Assembly: GCA_002305545.1 (NCBI GenBank)
Contig: DBRG01000006.1
Location: 4,693 to 30,217 of the forward strand
Origin: Bacteroidales bacterium UBA1374
GTDB lineage: Bacteria > Bacteroidota > Bacteroidia > Bacteroidales > UBA932
Direction of reading: 5' to 3'
DNA length: 25,525 bases
Part shown: piece after piece, positions 14,482-22,750 of the stretch
How the letters are laid out: each line of letters starts with the position of its first letter
How positions within the stretch are numbered: position 1 is the first letter of the stretch
Position numbers and translations under genes: made by a program
The notes under the pieces: model-generated
What the model saw: the letters and a program-made list of their open reading frames with translations, nothing else
Told to the model about the DNA's origin: nothing
Databases searched by the model: none

Positions 14482-15774
14482 TTACACTTCCAGTTCGTTG
14501 AACAACCTGGATGTCTGACGTTTGTATATACCCCGGCCGGCCAGTGCATTGCCCAGCAACATGGAAACAACTCCGGGAATAAATCCTATGTAATAAATAG
14601 CAGGCGTGATGGCCGGTCGCACGATCCCCGGCATGAGAATGCTGGCATTCTGCAACAGGGCAGAGAAATTGAACCCGATATTATGGAAAATGTATACTAA
14701 GGCCACTCCCACAAACGTTCCCACAACCGAGCCAATACTACCAATCATCAGTGCCTCCCATAACAAAGACCTGTAAATGTGTCCCTTGTCTTCTCCAAGC
14801 GCGATCCTGACCCCAAATTCCGTATACCGTCTCAAGCCTCCCAGCAGGCCGGCGTTCCACAATACAATGGACATGGCCAGCACAAACAGGAAGATGAGCA
14901 TTCCGCTTATTGCCTCGGCATAGACCAGCATTTCGGCCATCCCTGCCTGCCGGCCCAGGGTAAGCATGACAGGCGAATATTCCGGGTCCTGATCCAAAAG
15001 GCTGTTCTCACTCTCCAGAAGTGTGTCAAAACGTGACACCACCTCCTGTGCCATGCGGTCATCATAATGGAATACCGGGAGAAATCCCAGGATCTCTCCC
15101 GCAGCGTCTTCCATGCCGAAAGCCGCACGGGCATCCTGCAGATCCATCAGGATGGCGCCACGGTCCAGCCCTGTGGTGCCAAAGCGAATGGTTCCGGATA
15201 CTGTATAATTCACGAATGTAAAACCGCCTTCCATGGTTGTCCCGAACAGGGTAAAGGTATCTCCAGCTCCGGCATCAAACCGGGTAGCCAGGTTTTCCGC
15301 CAAAAGCACTTCCCCTCTCTTTTCAGGCATCCGCCCCCTGACAATGGCAGCCGGCAGGTTGAAGCGTTCCGGCTCCCCCGAATCTTTTGACAACAGATCC
15401 ACAGCCCACCCGGCAACCGGTCCCTGAGCACGGGTTTCTCCCAGGCTGTCGGGAAAATCGGCAAGCGCACCAAAACGGATGCGCGGGGCCCAGTCCATGT
15501 CCGGAAACTCTGCTTTCAATTTTTTCAGAAGCTGTTCAACATCAAGTAACGCCAGATCATTCGGGTACTGGCCTTCCTGCAGGGAATAAGCCTTAGTGAC
15601 CACTTTCACGTCCCCGGTGTCGAAATTGGAACTCATCTCAATGGAATCCCCCATGACCCCTTTGACCCAGCTGTATAGAAATACCGTAAGCATAGCTCCC
15701 AGGGAAACCACTATGACGGGCAACAGGCTCCTGCCTTTGTCTTTAAGGATACCTTTCAATAAAAACCTTTTCAT
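14482..15774 (-). CDS. FtsX-type ABC transporter permease 2
   Basis: A 430-residue inner-membrane protein with LolC/LolE/MacB-type topology. There is one N-terminal helix (about 15-37), a periplasmic domain of about 240 residues, and three C-terminal helices (around 285-310, 335-360, 390-410). The cytoplasmic loop RRYTEFGVRIALGEDKGHIYRSLLWEALMIG is the FtsX signature region, which contacts the ATPase. The start overlaps the stop of permease 1 by 4 bases (ATGA), a sign of translational coupling. With the sister permease it would form a heterodimer moved by the ATPase. These transporters do not pump across the inner membrane but drive periplasmic or membrane-anchored cargo mechanically. Confidence 0.9.
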   Translation of the reverse strand: MKRFLLKGILKDKGRSLLPVIVVSLGAMLTVFLYSWVKGVMGDSIEMSSNFDTGDVKVVTKAYSLQEGQYPNDLALLDVEQLLKKLKAEFPDMDWAPRIRFGALADFPDSLGETRAQGPVAGWAVDLLSKDSGEPERFNLPAAIVRGRMPEKRGEVLLAENLATRFDAGAGDTFTLFGTTMEGGFTFVNYTVSGTIRFGTTGLDRGAILMDLQDARAAFGMEDAAGEILGFLPVFHYDDRMAQEVVSRFDTLLESENSLLDQDPEYSPVMLTLGRQAGMAEMLVYAEAISGMLIFLFVLAMSIVLWNAGLLGGLRRYTEFGVRIALGEDKGHIYRSLLWEALMIGSIGSVVGTFVGVALVYIFHNIGFNFSALLQNASILMPGIVRPAITPAIYYIGFIPGVVSMLLGNALAGRGIYKRQTSRLFNELEV

Positions 15775-16976
15775 ACCAGTTTCCCTTTAAGTGCCTGCGT
15801 AGGTTGCATTTTTGCAATTTTACGGGCAGGCATATAACTCACGATCAGCGAAGTAATAACTACAAGAAGCACGGTGGAAAGGATCATGAGCATACTGTAG
15901 GCAGGAATGACCCTGTCCCCAATAGCCAGTCCTGCCTGGTCGCTCATATCGGGCATGGGGATCCCGTAGTTGCGCAGGAGGGCCAGAAGAGGGATCCCCC
16001 AAACCGCACCCAGCAAAATGGCCAACAAGGCGTGAATGGTCCCTTCTATGGTAAATACGGTAATGACCTTTGCCCTTGTCATTCCCAGGGCCATGTAAGT
16101 CCCGATCTCTTTTTGTCGGCGGAATATGGATAATACCTGGGTATCGAATATGGCCAGCAGGGCAATGCACAGCAACAGGGCCGAGATGACCATCATGCCC
16201 CCTTTTTTGGCCTCTACTACGTTTTCAATATCTTCCATCAACACTTCAAGCGGCGTGTAATCCCATTTTCCATACCCTGCTTTGTCTCCAATCCATAGGG
16301 AAGATCCGGCCAGTTCCTCTCCAATAACAAAATACGTTGTCTCTTTGTACATCCCGGTCATTTGGCGTAGCGTTTCCAGGGGGATCCAAAGCTGTCCTGC
16401 ATCGACAGTTGGTACATTGGTCCTGAATATCCCCGCAATAGTCACCTCCCTGGCATCAAATGTCCCGTTCACATCCCTCCAGCGGATGACCGTCCGGTCC
16501 CCTGCCTCCAATCCTGCCGATTCTGCCATCCTTTTTCCGATAATGGCAGGTATGGTCGTTTCACGTATTCCCTCAGGTAAAGAATCAAGCCACCGGGAAG
16601 GGAGCGCCAGCAAGGATTGGGCGGGATCAATCCCTTTGAGCATAATATTCACCAGCCGGCCGTTAGGGTAAGCCGAGGCCTGGGCAACGAGTATTGGCAA
16701 AGCCTGTTCCCCGGCAATGACCTCCTGAGGAAGACCGGGAATACCGTGAGCATCGGCTAAGGTATATGGGTCGTAGGGATCGTACAGGGGGTGACTCAAC
16801 CGTCCGTATCCTGTTTCCCAGGCTATGGTATCTGTTTCTGCCTGTTTGTTCCAGCCGTCAAGCAATCCGTTAAAGAAGACAATGACGACAAAAGCAACGG
16901 AAAGGACCGAAACGTTGAGCCAGGTCCTTTTCCCGTTTCCCATCAGGTTCTTGAATGATAATGTAAATGTCAGCAT
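15771..16976 (-). CDS. FtsX-type ABC transporter permease 1
   Basis: A 401-residue protein. N-terminal helix (about 19-40, WLNVSVLSVAFVVIVFFNGLL), a periplasmic domain (about 45-260), then three helices (about 260-283, 305-330, 355-380). RRQKEIGTYMALGMTRAKVITVFTIEGTIHALLAI is the FtsX coupling loop and following helix, and the C-terminus YMPARKIAKMQPTQALKG is typical of the LolC/MacB permease class (MacPA-like periplasmic part). It overlaps the end of the ATPase gene by 7 bases and permease 2 by 4, so the three form one translation unit. Differences in the periplasmic domains of the two permeases suggest distinct roles, as in LolC/LolE. Confidence 0.9.
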   Translation of the reverse strand: MLTFTLSFKNLMGNGKRTWLNVSVLSVAFVVIVFFNGLLDGWNKQAETDTIAWETGYGRLSHPLYDPYDPYTLADAHGIPGLPQEVIAGEQALPILVAQASAYPNGRLVNIMLKGIDPAQSLLALPSRWLDSLPEGIRETTIPAIIGKRMAESAGLEAGDRTVIRWRDVNGTFDAREVTIAGIFRTNVPTVDAGQLWIPLETLRQMTGMYKETTYFVIGEELAGSSLWIGDKAGYGKWDYTPLEVLMEDIENVVEAKKGGMMVISALLLCIALLAIFDTQVLSIFRRQKEIGTYMALGMTRAKVITVFTIEGTIHALLAILLGAVWGIPLLALLRNYGIPMPDMSDQAGLAIGDRVIPAYSMLMILSTVLLVVITSLIVSYMPARKIAKMQPTQALKGKLV

Positions 16977-17662
16977 AACTCATCTTTTTCTACGGAGCCG
17001 TCTTTCAAATAGATAATACGGTCAAGGTGTTGCATTACCTTTTCGTCATGGGTTGAGAACAAAAAAGTGGTTCCCAGTTCCCGGTTTAATTGCTTCATGG
17101 TTTTTAGAATGTGGTGGGTGTTGACAGAATCCAGGTTAGCCGAAGGTTCATCTGCCAGAATAAGCGCCGGCCGCTTGACTATGGAACGGGCAATGGCTAC
17201 GCGCTGGCATTCTCCGCCCGAAAGGGTGGCCGGCCGGGATTGTGCCCTGTCTGCGAGCCCCACCCATTGCAGGGATTCCATAACACGCTCCTTTCGTTCC
17301 CTGGCAGGTGTCTTTTGAAGCAAGAGGGCGAATTCCACATTCTCGTAAATGGAATAGACCGGTAACAGGTTATAGGTCTGGAATATAAATCCTATGCCAT
17401 GGTTCCGCAATGCGGCGGCTTCTTTCTGAGACAGATCTCCTGTCTGTTTGCCCAGAACAGTAGCCGTCCCTTCTGTGGGAGTATCCAGGGAACCTATTAT
17501 GTTCAAAAGTGTGGTTTTCCCCGATCCGCTGGGTCCCACGATGCCGGAAAACTCTCCTTTGCCGAACGTCAGGTTAATATCCCTGAGGGCGGTCAACAAC
17601 CCTTTTCCCGCAGAGAACCTCTTATAGAGATCGCGGAGTGTTACAATTTCATTGTCTGTCAT
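16970..17662 (-). CDS. LolD/MacB-family ABC transporter ATP-binding protein
   Basis: A 230-residue ATPase with all catalytic elements: Walker A GPSGSGKTT (43-51), Q-loop Q95 (FIFQTYNLLP), signature LSGGE (147-151) and Walker B LILADEP with D171/E172, and the switch His in FLFSTHDEKV (about 205). Length and motifs fit the LolD/MacB/FtsE group that partners with FtsX-type permeases. The residue after the signature is Cys (LSGGECQRVAIARS), where Gln is usual. It powers the two downstream permeases and lies 25 bases after the outer-membrane barrel gene, in the same operon. Confidence 0.95.
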   Translation of the reverse strand: MTDNEIVTLRDLYKRFSAGKGLLTALRDINLTFGKGEFSGIVGPSGSGKTTLLNIIGSLDTPTEGTATVLGKQTGDLSQKEAAALRNHGIGFIFQTYNLLPVYSIYENVEFALLLQKTPARERKERVMESLQWVGLADRAQSRPATLSGGECQRVAIARSIVKRPALILADEPSANLDSVNTHHILKTMKQLNRELGTTFLFSTHDEKVMQHLDRIIYLKDGSVEKDELC

Positions 17663-17687
17663 ATCCTGTGATATTAAATAATGATTC

Positions 17688-18872
17688 TTACAGTTTTGTC
17701 TGGTGACTCAGCACCAACATGATACGGATCCCCTTGCCCGGCAGGCTGCCTGCTGTACTGCCAGAGTCGGGCAGCACAGGAACGTCGGGATTGGCATAGG
17801 CCATAACATACAGGTCCCCGAATCCCATGACGTGTTTCCAACGCACAAAATGGTACGTCCTTTTTTCTTTCCAGTCCAAATAAAAAATGTAACCAACATT
17901 ATCCCACAAACCAAGGGGATAATTTATGGAAAGGGCACTCATGTGGCGTCTGTTGTCTAGGTCAAAAGGTTTTTCGCTATTGCTTGCCAGCATATGTTCC
18001 ACTATCACGTTCAAACCGTTCCCCAGGCCAACTGTATAATCGGCTCCCACCATCCACAGTTGCTGGTTTGTCTTGTCACCGGCCGCTCCCCTTTTATTGA
18101 TCCAGGTGGCCTCGGCCCAGAATCCAATGAAGTAATCAAGCCTCAGGTCCAGGCCATACCGGTTCTCATAAAGCTCCTGCCACTGGGTCTTTCTGCGATG
18201 AAAAGAAAAACCCGCAGATCCGGTAGCAATGGGGATTTGCAGACGGGCACCGAATTCCGGGACCCGTGCAGAAGAAAGACCGACGTCCAGGGGACGTGGC
18301 CTGTCGTTTCCCAAAAGACCCCAAATCCACAGGTTTACATTGTTTCTGAAATAATACCGGCCCAGCGCCCCCCACACACCGTCGGTCAATTGAAGCGGAT
18401 CCCTCGGGTCCATGGAATCAAACCACATGAGGGGACGCAACATCAGGGCAGGCCCAAAATTGATCTTCTGCAGACCCAGCCTCAACTCCGAACGGGATCC
18501 GGCAATACGTACCCATCCCCTGTAGAGCCTCGCCTGAAAATCCTTCCCTGTGACACCCTTTTGTCTGTTAAGATGAGCATACAGGTTCCCTGCAAGTTCC
18601 CCTTCAAACCTTACCCCCCTGCTTCCGGGAGGATTCCCGATCCGGAAAGTAAGCTGGGGAAGGTAACGCAGTCCGGCAGAAACAGACTGGATCCCGGCAC
18701 CCGCCCACCCGCTCAACTGTCCCCGAAAGATCAACTCCCCGGGCAATGTATCCTTTTTTCCGGTCTGAACGGTATCGGCACCGACAGACACCTGTCCGGT
18801 CACCGGTTGTGCCCAGACTGCCTTATATAGGCTCAAGGCTAACACCATGCATATGATCCCCGGGGTTTTCAT
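17688..18872 (-). CDS. Outer-membrane beta-barrel protein of the ABC/LolA-like operon
   Basis: A 394-residue protein with a signal peptide (MKTPGIICMVLALSLYKAVWAQP). The body consists of amphipathic strands with many aromatic residues at the ends: GQLSGWAGAGIQ, YLPQLTFRIGN, FEGELAGNLYAHLN, YRGWVRIAG, LRLGLQKINFGPALMLRPLMWFDSMDPRDP, and further strands to the C-terminus. RDPLQLTDGVWGALGRYYF resembles beta-barrel proteins that accompany RND or ABC systems, such as the DUF1302-like group, but I cannot name a family. The start at 18872 is preferred over 18899 because TAA of the regulator is followed by AAGG and this ATG, and because it begins a clean signal peptide. It is probably the outer-membrane end of the transport route encoded downstream. 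Confidence 0.82.
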   Translation of the reverse strand: MKTPGIICMVLALSLYKAVWAQPVTGQVSVGADTVQTGKKDTLPGELIFRGQLSGWAGAGIQSVSAGLRYLPQLTFRIGNPPGSRGVRFEGELAGNLYAHLNRQKGVTGKDFQARLYRGWVRIAGSRSELRLGLQKINFGPALMLRPLMWFDSMDPRDPLQLTDGVWGALGRYYFRNNVNLWIWGLLGNDRPRPLDVGLSSARVPEFGARLQIPIATGSAGFSFHRRKTQWQELYENRYGLDLRLDYFIGFWAEATWINKRGAAGDKTNQQLWMVGADYTVGLGNGLNVIVEHMLASNSEKPFDLDNRRHMSALSINYPLGLWDNVGYIFYLDWKEKRTYHFVRWKHVMGFGDLYVMAYANPDVPVLPDSGSTAGSLPGKGIRIMLVLSHQTKL

Positions 18873-18876
18873 CCTT

Positions 18877-19467
18877 TTATTTTTCCTTGCCGGCTCCAAT
18901 ACCGCATGTTATGATCCGGGTCATTTCCACAATCATTTCGTTGGCATTGGAATAAAGCTTATTCAAGTGTTCGTCGGTCAACAGATCTATCATCTTCATA
19001 CTCATGGCAATGAGCATCTCGGGGCGGAAATCCTTCCGGAAAAAACCTTTTTCCTGTGCCTGCCGGAAAGCCTCGACAATCATCCCTGCTGTTTTCCCTG
19101 TGAGCTGCATCATATAGTGCTGCAATTCTTCCCCCCGGCTACTGTAAATATCTTCTATGAATTCACGGCTGATGTCAGCCGTGCCTTCCATTTTCATAAG
19201 TATGATCCTGCGCATTTTTTCCTCGGTTGGCACATCACTCTCCATGATTCCCATGAAACGAGTAATGCCTTCCTCAACAGCCCGTTCCAGTATCTGCTTT
19301 GCCAATATCGTCTTGCTGCTAAAATACCGGTAGAAAGTCATCTTGCTGACCCCGGCACCCCGGCAGATTTCCTCAACGCTCACTTTACTAAAACCGTATT
19401 TCCAGAAAAGCATCCGTCCCGATTCCAATAATCTGTCCAGTGTTGTTGTTTTTCCCGACACCTTCAT
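18877..19467 (-). CDS. TetR/AcrR-family transcriptional regulator
   Basis: A 196-residue protein. The N-terminal helix-turn-helix is typical: RMLFWKYGFSKVSVEEICRGAGVSKMTFYRYFSSKTILAKQIL (about residues 18-60). The C-terminal ligand domain is all-helical and rich in Met, with no family recognised. It is the first gene of the minus-strand operon, 4 bases before the outer-membrane gene, and lies divergent from the fatty-acid transporter gene. Such regulators usually repress their own operon and release on binding a small, often hydrophobic molecule. The inverted repeats in the gap upstream are the likely operator, which could control both directions. Confidence 0.93.
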   Translation of the reverse strand: MKVSGKTTTLDRLLESGRMLFWKYGFSKVSVEEICRGAGVSKMTFYRYFSSKTILAKQILERAVEEGITRFMGIMESDVPTEEKMRRIILMKMEGTADISREFIEDIYSSRGEELQHYMMQLTGKTAGMIVEAFRQAQEKGFFRKDFRPEMLIAMSMKMIDLLTDEHLNKLYSNANEMIVEMTRIITCGIGAGKEK

Positions 19468-19471
19468 AATT

Positions 19472-19526
19472 GTTACTGTTATTAATCAATGTTACTTATT
19501 TAGTAATTAATTGTAAATATAGTAAC
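19472..19526. promoter_or_regulatory. Candidate TetR operator region with GTTACT/AGTAAC repeats
   Basis: The divergent gap has GTTACT at 19472-19477 and 19491-19496, and the complement AGTAA(C/T) at 19502-19507 and 19521-19526. The central pair forms a perfect 15-bp inverted repeat TTACT-TATTT-AGTAA (19492-19506). Such symmetry is usual for TetR-family operators. On the minus strand TATATTTAC overlaps the last repeat and could be a -7 element. Confidence 0.6.
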
Positions 19527-19594
19527 TTTTTTAAATATCAAAAAAAACGCTTACTTTCATACTCCAATAAGTTCAAACCTGAAACCACACCCTT

Positions 19595-20926
19595 ATGAAA
19601 AAGCACAGATTGTCCGTACCGGATCCTTTAATCCTTGCCTTGGGCCTGACAGGGATTACCATGATTCTGGCCCTTGTTTTTGGTGACGCACTGAGGCCCG
19701 GGCTGGCCGGAGTGGCGGATGTGCTGGTATGCTGGACTGAAGGATTCTGGGAACTGCTGGCTTTTTCCATGCAAATGGTGCTTATCCTGCTGCTGGGATA
19801 CATGCTGGCCCTGTCCCCTGCCCTGGACCGTCTTTCTTCCCGGCTGAGCGGGCTGACCCGGAATCCGGTGCGCGGAACAGTTCTTGTGACGGTCATCTCG
19901 TTGTTTTTCGGCTGGCTCAACTGGGGCCTCGCCCTGGTGTTCGGAGCCATTCTGGTCAAAAAGATTGCCGAGCACGCCTCGCACACCGGCTCTGCCATCA
20001 ATTATCCACTGCTGGGAGCCTCGGCCTACGTTTGCATGATGGTCTGGCATGGCGGGCTGTCCGGTTCGGCGCCGCTTTCGGTGGCCGGTCAGGGCCATTT
20101 TCTGATGGATGTTACGGGTATCATTCCCCTGACCTCAACCATATTTTCGCCCATGAACCTGGCAGCCTGGGGAGGACTGGCCGTCCTGATACCGCTTGCC
20201 ACATGGTTTTACGCACGCAAACATAAAGGTGCGGTACCGGCAATTATTGCCGGGGAGCCCGCCACGGAACTTCCTGGAACATCTGCGAACAGCCCGGCAC
20301 CCGGGAATCTGCAGACACCAGTCTCCCGTTCTTTCTGGATGCCATTGTCCGGAGCGCTCCTGCTGGCAGGATCCGTGGCATATGCCATCCTCCGCAGCGA
20401 TAGCACTTTTGGGCTTGATCAGGTGAATATCATCCTGTTTGCGCTGGTTCTCCTGGCTTTCCCCAATGCCGGTGCGTTGGGACAGGCTGCAGACAAGGCG
20501 GTCAAGAGCACCACCGGGATCATTATCCAGTTCCCGCTTTATGCCGGCATCATGGGGATCATGAGATATTCGGGATTGCTGGTGGTGATGACAAATTGGT
20601 TCGTTTCCATTTCAACGCCGCAAACACTGCCGCTCCTTTCATTCCTGAGCGCCAGCCTGGTGAACCTGTTCGTTCCCAGCGGCGGCGGTCAATGGGCAGT
20701 ACAGGGGCCCGTGCTGATACAGGCAGCCGGGCTTGTAGGAGTTGATTACGCCAAAGAAGTCATTGCCCTGGCTTACGGAGACCAGCTTACCAATATGTTG
20801 CAACCGTTCTGGGCGTTGCCCCTGTTGGGGATCACCGGACTGAAAGCAGGGCAGATCTTCCGTTATTCGCTTCCCTATATGCTTGTGGGTCTGGTCATAT
20901 TCTCCCTGGTCCTGATCCTGTTCTGA
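19595..20926 (+). CDS. AtoE-like short-chain fatty-acid transporter
   Basis: A 443-residue inner-membrane protein with about 11-12 helices spread along its length. It has features of the AtoE/TIGR00366 group: GWLNWGLALVFGAILVKK, YVCMMVWHGGLSGSAPLSVAGQGH, GIMRYSGLL, and the strongly conserved VNLFVPSGGGQWAVQGPVLIQAA near residues 350-372. The family takes up short-chain fatty acids such as acetoacetate or butyrate with protons. The start at 19595 (MKKHRLSVPDPLI) fits the family N-terminus. It is divergent from the TetR operon and shares its control region, so fatty-acid or acyl compounds could be connected to the regulator; this is inference. No fatty-acid catabolism genes are beside it. Confidence 0.92.
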   Translation: MKKHRLSVPDPLILALGLTGITMILALVFGDALRPGLAGVADVLVCWTEGFWELLAFSMQMVLILLLGYMLALSPALDRLSSRLSGLTRNPVRGTVLVTVISLFFGWLNWGLALVFGAILVKKIAEHASHTGSAINYPLLGASAYVCMMVWHGGLSGSAPLSVAGQGHFLMDVTGIIPLTSTIFSPMNLAAWGGLAVLIPLATWFYARKHKGAVPAIIAGEPATELPGTSANSPAPGNLQTPVSRSFWMPLSGALLLAGSVAYAILRSDSTFGLDQVNIILFALVLLAFPNAGALGQAADKAVKSTTGIIIQFPLYAGIMGIMRYSGLLVVMTNWFVSISTPQTLPLLSFLSASLVNLFVPSGGGQWAVQGPVLIQAAGLVGVDYAKEVIALAYGDQLTNMLQPFWALPLLGITGLKAGQIFRYSLPYMLVGLVIFSLVLILF

Positions 20927-20946
20927 TACAGGGCTGAAGCCGGAGA

Positions 20947-21534
20947 TTAAAAGCCGAGTTCCTTTTCAATGGGAGCCAGGGCAGCAAGTGCCAGGGAGAC
21001 AAACTCATCCAGGGGAACGCCCATCTGTTCGCCCTCCAGGATCGCATCGCGGTTAACCGAGGCGGCAAAGATTTTCTCTTTCATGCGTTTTGTAACCGAT
21101 TTGGGTTTGACACTGGAAATCTTTTTGTCCGGGTAGACCAGCGCCACGGCAAAGATCATCCCGGTAATGGTCTCCCCTGCCGCCAGGGCGTGCTGGAACA
21201 AAGTAGAGCGCTTCCTGCTCCCGGTGGCTTTTTCATTGTGCATGCCAATAGCATCCGTTACTGCTGCAGGCAGGTCTTCATCCTGCAGCATAAGGGCACC
21301 TTCCGGGCCGTGCCTCAACGGATGGGCACCGGTAATTTCAACATCAATATCGTGCAGCAATCCGGCCATGCCCCAGGCATCTTCATCTTCGCCCAGCCTG
21401 CGTGCCAAAGCTCTTAATACGGCCTCGGAAGCAAGGCTGTGGGCTATCATTTTGGGATTGGCAATGTTGCGGTGGAGCAGATCCAGGTAGTATTCGCGGG
21501 ATTTCATATTGTCCGGCCGTGTGATTTTATTCAT
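20947..21534 (-). CDS. HD-domain protein, putative metal-dependent phosphohydrolase
   Basis: A 195-residue cytoplasmic protein, HD superfamily. H32 (AHSLASEAV), H61/D62 (LLHDIDVE), H75 and H99 (IGMHNE) fit the metal-binding set. The fourth metal position, often Asp in an AAD.LTG motif, reads AAGETITGM (E121). The C-terminal part KSVTKRMKEKIFAASVNRDAI is common in the Bacteroidota HDIG-like proteins of this size. The true start may be M10 (21507), which aligns better with the family; the start used here overlaps the lipoprotein gene by 8 bases. Substrate unknown. Convergent with the transporter gene (20 bases). Confidence 0.87.
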   Translation of the reverse strand: MNKITRPDNMKSREYYLDLLHRNIANPKMIAHSLASEAVLRALARRLGEDEDAWGMAGLLHDIDVEITGAHPLRHGPEGALMLQDEDLPAAVTDAIGMHNEKATGSRKRSTLFQHALAAGETITGMIFAVALVYPDKKISSVKPKSVTKRMKEKIFAASVNRDAILEGEQMGVPLDEFVSLALAALAPIEKELGF

Positions 21535-21985
21535 CTAGCGTAAAGATCATCTCTCCTTCCGGCATGACAAGCCTGAGGGTCGTTTCTGTTGGAAAATACA
21601 GGAACATTTCCCCCAGCATTTCAAAATCGGGAGAAAGAGCCATAGTCATATGCTCCCCGTCTTTGCTCAGGTTAAAAAACATCTGCAGGGGATACCCCTC
21701 ATCAATAACTCCGCTTGTTAACTTACTGAACTCCATTATCCCGTATACGTTATATCCCCGGTCATAGACGAAAAACCAGCGGGGAGGCACATAAAGGGTA
21801 TCAAGGACCATCGTCGCGGTATGAGCCTGATCGTCAGGGTCCTGCGCAATATAAACATTGTCCTGCAATCTGTCCAGTATCATGGTTTGGGCAGCTGTGT
21901 AATTAAAGGCTGTTTCCTGGATGGTACAGCCTGAAGTGAACAGAAAGCCTGATAAAGCAATACTGAATAATATCAGATTTTTCAT
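21527..21985 (-). CDS. Small lipoprotein of unknown function
   Basis: A 152-residue protein with a lipoprotein signal (MKNLILFSIALSGFLFTSGC; the Cys at 20 follows TSG). The mature part is beta-rich and acidic, with repeated Met-aromatic segments (MVLDTLYVPPRWFFVYDRGY, YPLQMFFNLSKDGEHM) and ends in MPEGEMIFTLDE. No family recognised. It is upstream of and overlapping the HD-domain gene, so the two are probably cotranscribed. It is likely anchored to a membrane facing the periplasm. Confidence 0.8.
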   Translation of the reverse strand: MKNLILFSIALSGFLFTSGCTIQETAFNYTAAQTMILDRLQDNVYIAQDPDDQAHTATMVLDTLYVPPRWFFVYDRGYNVYGIMEFSKLTSGVIDEGYPLQMFFNLSKDGEHMTMALSPDFEMLGEMFLYFPTETTLRLVMPEGEMIFTLDE

Positions 21986-22029
21986 AACAATAATATGTTT
22001 TAATACAATCTAATGACATGATAAAGATA

Positions 22030-22037
22030 CAAAAGTA
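22030..22037 (-). promoter_or_regulatory. Candidate -7 element (TACTTTTG) for the lipoprotein-HD operon
   Basis: Full TAnnTTTG match on the minus strand, 44 bases before the lipoprotein start. No TTTG -33 box is evident. Confidence 0.45.
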
Positions 22038-22105
22038 TTGGCAGGTATGACATGTCATTTTTTTTCATATATTTACTACATGTTAATCAACTCAATGAAA
22101 GCATT

Positions 22106-22741
22106 ATGAAGAATCTGATTATTGCATCTGTTTTGTTTGCCTTTCCCCTGTGTCTTGTCGCACAAACAAATTTTGACCACATCAAAATATCCGGAAGGCA
22201 GGGAGAATACATAACTGTTTTAAATGTTTCATCCACCACCATCGAATACGAAAATTCGTTCGGAGTGAAAAAAACAATTCCTTTAAGCGAGGTGGAATTT
22301 TTGGAGTACGACGGCAAAGTGGTATATTATAATTACAGGAAAAATGACCACGACATCTATGATGAATACCTGCAACGGATATCACGCCGGGACCCGGAAA
22401 AATTGCTGGAAAATGGCGCAAAGGTTTATGTGCCACTCAATTATGGGGAAAGCCGCTGGGAGATCATGGGTTGCATCAACACCCGTAAAATGCTTGAAGA
22501 GGACCACGCCGATTTCTGGAAACTGGCCGATACCGAATACGAAGCCGAAATCATACTCTATTACGTGGTAAGATACGACGACGATGAAATACATCACTAT
22601 TATGTGATTGAAACACGTGATGGTGAAACAATCTATAAATCAGAAGACGAAGAAATTGACGGAGGCTGGAGGGCCTCCTGGGATGTGAGCAAGGAGCACG
22701 TAGAGGATCTGTTGGACAACCTGATCAAGGGCGTCGACTAA
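22106..22741 (+). CDS. Secreted hypothetical protein, acidic
   Basis: A 211-residue protein with a signal peptide (MKNLIIASVLFAFPLCLVAQ); the in-frame ATG at 22052 would add 18 residues and spoil the signal, so 22106 is used. The mature part opens with a short beta domain (HIKISGRQGEYITVLNVSSTTIEYENSFGVKKTIPLSEVEFLEYDG) like small SH3-type domains that sit under a signal peptide. The rest is rich in Asp, Glu and Tyr (YYVVRYDDDEIHHYYVIETRDGE) with no known motif. Function unknown; secreted or periplasmic. It stands alone, divergent from the lipoprotein and convergent with the nitroreductase. Confidence 0.8.
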   Translation: MKNLIIASVLFAFPLCLVAQTNFDHIKISGRQGEYITVLNVSSTTIEYENSFGVKKTIPLSEVEFLEYDGKVVYYNYRKNDHDIYDEYLQRISRRDPEKLLENGAKVYVPLNYGESRWEIMGCINTRKMLEEDHADFWKLADTEYEAEIILYYVVRYDDDEIHHYYVIETRDGETIYKSEDEEIDGGWRASWDVSKEHVEDLLDNLIKGVD

Positions 22742-22750
22742 AAGTGCTTT

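Noticed and set aside
17994..18830. Long open frame of 278 codons on the plus strand opposite the outer-membrane barrel gene
   Set aside because: Its translation is rich in Pro, Arg and Gln with no motif, a usual by-product of an antisense G+C-rich gene.
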